Assembly: GCF_016086655.4 (NCBI RefSeq)
Contig: NC_052138.2
Location: forward strand, 34,669,403-34,733,402
Source: Lepeophtheirus salmonis
Taxonomy: Eukaryota > Arthropoda > Copepoda > Siphonostomatoida > Caligidae
Length of the DNA stretch: 64,000 nucleotides
Direction: 5' to 3'
Notes under the pieces: model-generated
What the model was told of the DNA's origin: nothing
What the model saw: only the letters and a program-made list of their open reading frames with translations
Database searches by the model: none
Shown here: piece after piece, positions 56,776 to 64,000 of the stretch
How the letters are laid out: the number at the start of each line of letters is the position of its first letter
Numbering within the stretch: position 1 is the stretch's first letter
Position numbers and translations under genes: made by a program

Positions 56776-58214
56776 ATATATATAAATGACCTCTCCCTAG
56801 ATATTAAGAGGAAGCAGACAGTAATTTGATGCGGCCATGTCTTCCTCCTATTGGACAAAAGAAATCAATGCATAGACAAAAAAAAACATTTAAAAAAAAG
56901 ATTTTTTTCTTAGTAGTTATCCTTCTGATAACATCAATTGATTTTGAGCTGAAAGGATCATTTTTCATCTCTTAAAAAGATTTTTTTTTTTTGAGAATAA
57001 TAAAAAAATCCTTCTTAAACACTTGTATCCATTTATATTAGTGATAAATTCGAGTTTTATACAAACTCAAAGTATTGATTCATCTCATTTTCAGTTGTTG
57101 CTATATTTTAAATGAGTAATTCCACATATATTTTGTTCTAATACTTTGGCTAAAAAATTTTAACAGTAGCTGAAAAAAAACCATAAATTTTATTATATTA
57201 AAATATTTAATAAGTGAATATATATATTTCTACCGCACCAAGGGTAAAGATGTTACGAACCGAACCGCAGTACAACCCAGTACTGTTTTGGCCCTTGAAA
57301 CTAAATTTTTTTATATAACTTTGGATGATGCAAATAAATATTATCTACAATTACGAACATTATTTGATTACTAAAATTATTCTCGGCCACGGGCTACAAA
57401 ATACATTTATTATTGCTATTTAAGCCATAAAATACGAAAATGACCATTGAAATTATCAATCGCAGTAGGTTTGGCTTTTAAAAATGATGTTTTAATCATT
57501 TTTTTTTTTTTTTTTTTGGCATAATTTCCATTCCAATACATATTTTTAAATGGAATAACTATATAAATGAAAATTTAAGTTAATGACAAATGATGAAAAC
57601 ATTTTAGCAATCAAAAATAAATTATGTATTAAGTTGTCTTGAATACAGTCTCTACAAAATGTGTCTAACCAGCAAAATCCTGTAAAATTAAGGATCATAT
57701 ATGACGCTAATATTTATTGTAAATTTAAATTATACCAAAACTAAAGTATTCACTGTATATTACAATTTCAGAAAATTTAAAGTAAAAAAAGTTTGACTTT
57801 GGTTAGATTTTTTCCAATTTAACTTTTAATTATCATATATAATATAGAATAAACAAGCAATCTAAAGTTGCATGAGAATTTATTGAAACTAAATATAATT
57901 AAGTCGATTATTTGACTAATTCTAACAAGTAATAACCATTTTAGAAATAGTAAGGATAACCCCTATTTAAATATGTTTTATATCCAATATATTTCATTAT
58001 TATTTATTTGTTAGATTCCTATAAGTAATCCCATCGGCTTATCCCATGCGTCATATTTAAGTTTAAACTTAAAGAAATGCTCACAGATCGAGTTTTTATA
58101 TGAATTTTTGTAAAAGTGAGATTACGTTATATTTGAATCATCATTTACAATTGTTTCTATTTATAAAGACTATAAAGTCTGGGCATGGTTGTAAATAATG
58201 GTAAAAAAAAGGCC
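56776..58214. other. AT-rich stretch, nothing recognised
   Basis: 57240-57310 carries ACCGAACCGCAGTACAACCC, slightly like the GACCGGCTCAGTAC stretch at 59590. Nothing else. Confidence 0.4.
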
Positions 58215-58495
58215 ATGAAACAAGAGTTTGTCTAGAGCAAAGTTTCATTCGAATGTGTTCAAGAACTTAAGTCCTCCTAGGTCCCCCCAATCTTAATCCT
58301 TTGTATGATTCCATCGAGGCAAAGGTCGAAGGAGCCTCCTACTCACGGGTCTGTTAGATTTATGGACTCTGCCATCACAGTCGCATGGGCTGATTTGTAA
58401 GAAGCATACATCCGTATTGTTGGTGCAGCCTACAGGAAGAAGGGGTTGTCATTGAGCCTGAGGGAGGCCATAATGTATAAAAAATATCCATTTTA
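58215..58495 (+). mobile_element. Tc1/mariner family D, C-terminal fragment
   Basis: Plus strand, two broken phases. Around 58280-58330 the third-motif area is visible only as PPILIL...SIEAKVEGASYSR. Then FMDSAITVAWADL, EAYIRIVGAAYRKK and IEPEGGHN give the C-terminus with the family's 'Y...C.AYR.R...VIE..GGH' pattern. No ends or upstream part found. The composition (more G and C) stands out from the flanks. Confidence 0.7.
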
Positions 58496-59819
58496 ATTAT
58501 ATTTCACTGGAAATAACTTTAATTTTGTTTTCACTGTCTTCACGAACTAGTTTTAATAGAGTTTAAAAAACAATCTTCAGTGTAAAATTAAATTTGACTC
58601 ATGTGGTATTTATATTTAATTTCTGAACTTTTCCTGTTTCTAAAATATTCACAACTTCTTATAATACAAGATAACAAAATTATTCTGACTAACGCCTTTT
58701 CTCCAAATCAATAGTTTTAACTCGAATCCAACACTATTATTTATATACGTTTGTAACTACTATTTAAAAATATTGTTTTTATGGGTACATCAATTATAGA
58801 CGTATAGGAATATCCATAATGTTTCATTAGTGACTATTTATCAACAAACACATCTTTAGATTCCTTCTTTCTCCCAAAAATCATTTAGATTCTTCAGTGA
58901 ACCGAAGAACAAAAAGAATAGAAAAAGTGGGGCGCACCTTTTTACGAAAATACACAAATTGATGACAATCTTTATTATAGAATATCTAAATTTTCAAATG
59001 TTTTTTGAAGTACACAATCTATGCATTGGTATAAAAGGCAATCAGAATTGATTTATCTCAAGTAATACTTTGGTGAATGTATTTTGACAAAGTCAAGGAT
59101 ATTTTTTCTTCAAATATCCATTACATAAGATACTCAAAATTGACCCTGGATTTGGAGTTTCCATGAATTTAACACTATAAAGTATTTTTTCTTAACAGGT
59201 GTTATTCCCATGGCCAGTTTAGTGGGGCCCGAAAATTTTACAGAATTATGTATGTTTGTATGAATTTTTTAACCAAATCACGCCATTTATTATTTTAGTA
59301 TTAACTATGCAGTCAATGTAGATCTTTCACTCGTTTAGCATTTTTCTACTTTTCTTCTCTTTATTTGTGTTGATTGATTGAACATTAATTAACTGCTCTT
59401 AAAGTGTCATAATTAATGAGTAAAAGATATTTCCCCCTTTAGGAAAAATGGACTAACTATTAACTGATTAGAGGTATTTATCTTTTTAAGAAAAAAGATT
59501 ACGATATACACTATTGAGAACGAAATATTATATTTACCAGATTTAATTTGTCTTTTTCATTTGTGTTGTCACGATACAAATATTTTTGGACCGGCTCAGT
59601 ACTAAAATAGGTATCGATACCTAACACTATTTATTTTTGAATCTTTTTTTTATATCGTAGATTAATAAAGATATTAACAGGGATGAAAGAAATAAATCAA
59701 CACAATGGCATTTTTAAATATTAGTTAAAAAAATACTTGTATGTTATAAATTTCTAAGAATTACAAATGATATAATAAATCGCCTTTCTTTATTTAATTT
59801 AAATAATATTTACAGTAAA
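58496..59819. other. AT-rich stretch, nothing recognised
   Basis: No coding, RNA or repeat signature was found. Confidence 0.5.
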
Positions 59820-59960
59820 CAAGTAAAGGCGATTCCTCTGCCTGGCGAGCTTTTTCCAAGGTGAATATTACCAGGGCGAGTCATCCCACGGCAAACTTTC
59901 CAAAGGCAAATTTTGCAAAAGTGAGCTTTTCCTTTACAAAACTAATGCCCCTAAAATAAC
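59820..59960. repeat. Cluster of short degenerate repeats
   Basis: CGGCAAACTTTCCAAAGGCAAATTTTGCAAAAGTGAGC-type sequence: GCAAA/TTTGC words spaced about 15-18 bp. On the minus strand it reads FAKFAFGKFAVG. A comparable cluster is at about 425-500. The open frame 59881-60120 ends in it and is not supported as a gene. Confidence 0.45.
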
Positions 59961-60755
59961 AATATTTGCACGGACTCCATGTGTATAGAAGACATTTTTT
60001 CACGTTGTATTCAATTTGTTTATTCTCAGTTTTTGAGCATTTTTTATCATAAATTAAAAATGTTACAGTATTTATAAAATTATAAAACTCAAGTAACAAA
60101 TTCAAAACGTCGTTTTTCATATTTTCAAGAACATATTTTATATATATATATTTTTTTTTTTTTTATATTTTAGAAAAGTAATAAATAGTTAAATACCGGT
60201 AATAAATAATAATTATAATATATTTGAATTGAAATCACAAATTAACATTATTTTTCCCATGCCAATTCTGATTCCAGGAAAAAACAACTCATTCTCCAAT
60301 TCCGATTAATCGTCACTATTAAAAACCTCTGAACTATGTAGTTTGTCCTTTTTTATTGTCATACCTAAGAATATTTTAGTTCGAGATCAAATCTAAACCA
60401 GGTACTTGCCATTTTCAACTATTCAAAAATGTGGAAAAATAATTCATTTACAGTAAAATCTAACATATTTGAAAAAAAAAAAATATTCGTCTAAAAGAGT
60501 TATTTTCTACTAAATGTTAAACTTTGAAAAATAAACAATCTTTGATAAGTTTTTAAAGAATTTCACAATGAATTATTTTTTCCTTTCCATTTTGTTTAGT
60601 AGTAGAAATTCGCAGAGAACACAAAAAGACGGCTAACATTTTTACCGGTCAAAAACAAATAATAATACAAACATTTTGAACATGTGTAACAAGATAATAA
60701 GAAAAATAAATTTTAGAATGGAATTGTTTTTTATCATACCACGCATATACATAAA
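59961..60755. other. AT-rich stretch, nothing recognised
   Basis: No coding, RNA or repeat signature was found. Confidence 0.5.
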
Positions 60756-61610
60756 TACCAAGTGGTATTTAAAATCTGAACACATTGAATTTTAACCTTC
60801 ATCAAGAAATAATTTTATGAATTAACAATAGAATTTCAACAAAATAAATACCATAAATAGATGTGTGTCTGAGCTCTCTGAGCCATTAATGTAGCCGCCC
60901 TTAGCGGTAATGATGGCTTCCAGGTGGTGGCGGAAGCCCTGGCACCCACTGCATATGTTGTCCTCTGTCATGGCGTCCCAGGGCCGTCTGATAGTAGTTT
61001 TGAGGTTCTCAGTGTTTGGATGACGGGCACTACAGGCCTTCCCCTTTACATGTCTCTAGGGTGTTGGCATCAGGGAGGCAGGGGGCCAAAATTCTAAAAA
61101 AAGAGTTCTAAAGAACTCAAAAGACCCTTGCAACGGAGGAGATGGGTGTCTTTCATTGCTAGTGTCTAAAGAGGCCTCTCCACCCTCACGAGGTTATTTC
61201 CAACTACTTTTTTGATACCTCTCTAGAAAGTATGGTGTGAAGCCCCTAGATCTCTTACATTTGCCCTCATAGACTTGAAGGGATTGGCATTGGCTGCTTT
61301 TTTTAACTCATCCGGATCCAGTTTGACCTTTTTGATAGAGCCCTTCTTCCTCTTTAACGTTTTGAACTTGCTGACAGTGTAGACGATGCTTTTGGAGACG
61401 CCCAACTGCTTGGAGTGCGCCAATGGAAATTCGTCGACCACGTTCACGTCTCATTTATTCAACTTGTACGTAAGCTGGAGAGTTTAGGTTTATTTTCTTT
61501 TGTAACTAATTGCTTATACTTTGATATATCGAAATATTAATTAATTTCAATCACTCAACCTTAATTAATTATTGAATTAGTAAGTGTTTAGATTTTAATG
61601 GAGCACCCTA
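60756..61610 (-). mobile_element. Tc1/mariner family B, copy B3, internally deleted, both ends present
   Basis: Minus-strand copy. The element spans TA to TA. The left edge reads TACCAAGTGGTATTTAAAAT and the reverse-complemented right edge TAGGGTGCTCCATTAAAATC. The frame 61447-61223 is the best preserved N-terminus of the family. It includes LGVSKSIVYTVSKFKTLKRK, KVKLDPDELKKAANANPFKS and MRANVRDLGASH, i.e. the paired DNA-binding region. A frameshift follows. The sequence then passes the family's shared deletion (GTTGCAAGGGTCTTTTGAGT, then CCCCCTGCCTCCCTGATGCC) into the third-motif/C-terminal segment (CCATGACAGAGGACAACATA; peptide end GFRHHLEAIITAKGGYING). The central catalytic third is absent. 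Confidence 0.85.
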
Positions 61611-62094
61611 TATATGGCTCATTCCATCATAAATTTTTACAAGAACACGGATTTGAATAGAATTTATAATAATGAAAATGTCATGGACAATAGGCATACA
61701 TATGCACCAATTTTATAAATAAATAATTTCGAGAAATGAATAGGAATGGAGCTTGGAACTTCAAAAATAACGACTTATTTTTGATCAGAGTAGTATGTAC
61801 ATACATTGTGTACGATATAAATTAAGAGCTTCAAAAATACTTAATCATTCATAAACAAACATAGACATTATAATATAAATATATACAAAGTAGTTTCTAA
61901 TTATAAAAATTAAGATAAAGAAAGTTGATGCAGTGAAAAAAGGGGTTACGTGTTTAAACTACAATGCCTATAGAAGAAATCATGAAAAGATGGAATAGAC
62001 ATCACATGATTCTCACATCCAGATGTAACATAAATTGTAATTATGAGTCCTTTTCTTTATCCCACTTCCTGGGAGTTTACATATGTGGTGTATA
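61611..62094. other. AT-rich stretch, nothing recognised
   Basis: No coding, RNA or repeat signature was found. Confidence 0.5.
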
Positions 62095-62700
62095 TACAGG
62101 GTAGGCAGAAATATCTAGACAATATTTTGATGTAAGTTTAAATAATAGTATATGGCATTTTAATACAAAATTTAATAAATATAAAATTTAAATTGAATAA
62201 TTAGTTGGTGTATCATTCAATATGATCACCCTCGACGTTGATCACCAACTGGAAACAGAGCATATAGCCAGAGTAGTCCTTTATTGTACCTTCCTTGTTG
62301 AAGCAATACATGTTCATCTTCAAAGAGAGGATCTCAAAAAGCTTAGGGGATGTTCGTTTACCTTACTTCTCAGCTCTGACCACAACTCGATTCACAAATT
62401 TTTTGCTCTTACAAAGATCAGTAAATCACATAAACTAACTATTTCAGGGATTTTAAAAAGCTAAGGGGATGTTCGTTTACCTTACTTCTCAGCTCTGACC
62501 ACAACACGATTCACAAACCTTTTGATCTTATATAGTGAAGTAAATCACTCAAACTAACCATCTCCAGCTTCTACTACAGTTTCCAGCATGGTCTTTAATC
62601 TGACATAGGCCTTGAAGAGACATGTCCATCTTGGTCATTGGCTACAGAATGGAAGCCTGTAAGGGTTCAACAGTTTTTTCTGCAATGTTTAATGTATATT
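62095..62700 (-). mobile_element. Tc1/mariner family P, copy P2, with internal tandem duplication
   Basis: The outer end TACAGGGTAGGCAGAAATAT begins at 62096. On the minus strand around 62630-62560 the C-terminus reads AYVRLKTMLETVVEAGDGWF, paralleling ACARFRARLEAVVEAGGSW in copy P1. Upstream catalytic motifs are unreadable. A 119-bp segment is duplicated in tandem (see separate entry). The plus-strand frame 62222-62464 is incidental. Confidence 0.6.
62341..62570 (+). repeat. Tandem duplication, period 119 bp
   Basis: AGGGGATGTTCGTTTACCTT starts at 62345 and again at 62464. The copies agree closely over about 90 bp (CAGCTCTGACCACAAC.CGA, AGTAAATCAC), so the duplication is recent compared with the surrounding decay. 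Confidence 0.8.
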
Positions 62701-62879
62701 TGAAGGAAATAATGCGGAAATGCATAAAATGCATAAATCTGTCTCCTTCACATTTTGGATGATGAAATCATAAACTTGATTGTATAATTTACATGGTTCT
62801 TTCTTCAAATGAGAGATGGTCTTTTTTTATTGTTTTGCCTGCTATTGTAGAAAACTGTAAGTGAATTGAATCAAAAAAG

Positions 62880-63275
62880 TCCGCACACCATTGAAAATTG
62901 CCCGCAAATTATTGAAGATCAAGCCTGTTGAAGTCATTTGTCTTTTATTAAAGCTAGTTTGCCATTTTTACCGGAAACTATTACAAAACTTGAAACAGAT
63001 GAAATACTCATTTCTGAAGCTGAAAAAAAAATTTAAACAATTTTGGAAAAAAGGGGAATACTTAGGAGAGAAATAATTTATTTCATTCACAGAAATCCTG
63101 ATTTTCAATATATGCAAAGGATTGGAAATAATCAGTACTGTTGATGACGTGATGCCTCGGTTTAACAATACTCCTGAAGATTTCGCTAACTTTAAATTTG
63201 CCCCAACAATTAATTTGGAAGTTGAATGGTCTTTAGGTTTGTTTAAAATTACCAATACTGAATGCCAAAGTTAAC
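62880..63275 (+). pseudogene. Possible hAT-type transposase C-terminus, decayed
   Basis: Plus strand in broken frames. LPFLPETITKLETDEILISE lies at about 62958-63015. After a shift, STVDDVMPRFNNTPEDFANF and APTINLEVEWSLGLFKI lead to a stop at about 63272. The last segment resembles the 'P.S....ER.FS..K.I....R' dimerisation motif that ends hAT transposases, with VEW for VER. Zinc-finger and catalytic parts are not visible. The minus-strand frame 62968-63255 is a shadow. Identification is tentative. Confidence 0.4.
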
Positions 63276-64000
63276 AGAATAAAATTGTTCTAAAATTTTG
63301 ATTTGTTAATATAATATATCAAAATTTATAAATAAATTATGCTACAAAAATGCTCAATTTTGACATTTTTGGTGCACAATTTCAAAATTTTATCAATTTT
63401 TTTTTTTTTTCATCAGTTTTGACCCAAAAAGTGATCATAAATCGTAAATCTAATCATGAGTTGTCTTTGCAGCTGTTTCGTACCCATCACAAGTAGTAGT
63501 AACATCGTAAAAAGTTAATATGTGTAGCTATATAAACTCAACAATCTCCTATGGGCGGCGCCTAGCACACAATCAGGGCTGGACAGCGTTCTATTCATAG
63601 GACGTCTCAAGGATTTTGATTTTTTTTCTTATACAATTTTGTCTGTATAATCTGCTGAAGACAATTTGTGTGAAGATAGATCTCAAAATTACCAAGATAT
63701 TTAGGTATAAACTCGTTCCAAATTTACAATCCCCACCCTGTATATACGTACATGTGTGTGTGTGTGAGTGAGTGAGTGTCAGTGGCCAGAGGTTTGATCC
63801 ATCTTTTTACTTTTATTTTCATAACATATGATTATATTAAAATGGAATGCTTTAACAGGAGAGAAAGTATTTTAATATAACGTTATAAATACAGTAGAGA
63901 AAATAAATATTTGATCCCTTGCCGATTTTCTATGTTTGCCTACTGATAAATAAAAAGAAACAGTCTAAATCTTTAATTGGTGGATTTTTTTAACAATTAC
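63276..64000. other. AT-rich stretch with a solo mariner-like end and a microsatellite
   Basis: 63702-63729 (CCAAATTTACAATCCCCACC then CTGTATA) resembles the terminal repeat of mariner family A; no transposase is adjacent. 63748-63780 is a (TG)n(AGTG)n microsatellite. Nothing else recognised to the window end. Confidence 0.45.

Noticed and set aside
1..64000. CRISPR arrays, bacterial operons, phage or plasmid genes
   Set aside because: No regularly spaced repeats, no clustered same-strand long frames, no ribosome-binding sites. All signals are of eukaryotic repeats.

Overview
The window is very AT-rich, gene-poor eukaryotic DNA. It is full of short A/T runs and has no long open reading frames, no operon-like spacing and no ribosome-binding sites. 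The only gene that looks intact is a nuclear tRNA-Cys(GCA) at 12885-12956 on the minus strand. No host protein-coding gene could be recognised. Nearly every open frame of 60-190 codons is either decayed transposon sequence or an antisense shadow of one. The density and diversity of Tc1/mariner transposase remnants (ending in motifs like 'PPSSPDLNPLDFAVW ... RRVEAVIA..GGH') suggest an arthropod. A parasitic copepod of the salmon-louse type (Lepeophtheirus/Caligus) is my best guess. That assignment is inference, not proof.

Layout. 0.9-2.8 kb: a Charlie-like hAT copy with a small mariner deletion derivative inside it. 3.5-4.1, 8.6-9.4, 14.9-15.5, 24.5-25.2 and 44.7-45.4 kb: five copies of Tc1/mariner family A, all with the same internal deletion. 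10.0-10.9 kb: mariner family C. 12.9 kb: tRNA-Cys. 17.4-18.2, 28.3-31.4 and 60.8-61.6 kb: three copies of mariner family B, again sharing one internal deletion; the middle copy is split by a minus-strand LINE (29.0-31.3 kb). 20.4-23.9 kb: two decayed classic mariners and locally duplicated repeats. 27.1-27.7 kb: a small mariner with clear terminal inverted repeats (TIRs). 32.7-33.2, 39.7-40.6 and 55.3-56.1 kb: LINE fragments of at least two lineages. 33.5-34.0 and 41.05-41.5 kb: short non-autonomous hAT elements. 47.1-49.1, 50.5-50.9, 58.2-58.5 and 62.1-62.7 kb: further Tc1/mariner fragments. Five copies of a tRNA-derived SINE lie at 4.6, 25.0, 34.8, 47.0 and 52.2 kb. Several non-coding repeat families of unknown type (named F, I, J, K and M here) and poly-T/minisatellite blocks fill much of the rest.

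How the parts relate. This is an archive of successive transposition. Autonomous DNA transposons gave rise to internally deleted derivatives. These were later hit by retroelements (LINE into family B, SINE into family A) and by smaller mariners (into hAT). No copy I can read encodes an intact transposase or reverse transcriptase, so any mobility would need enzymes supplied from elsewhere in the genome. Family letters are labels for this window only. Element boundaries are precise where TIRs or target duplications are visible and approximate elsewhere.
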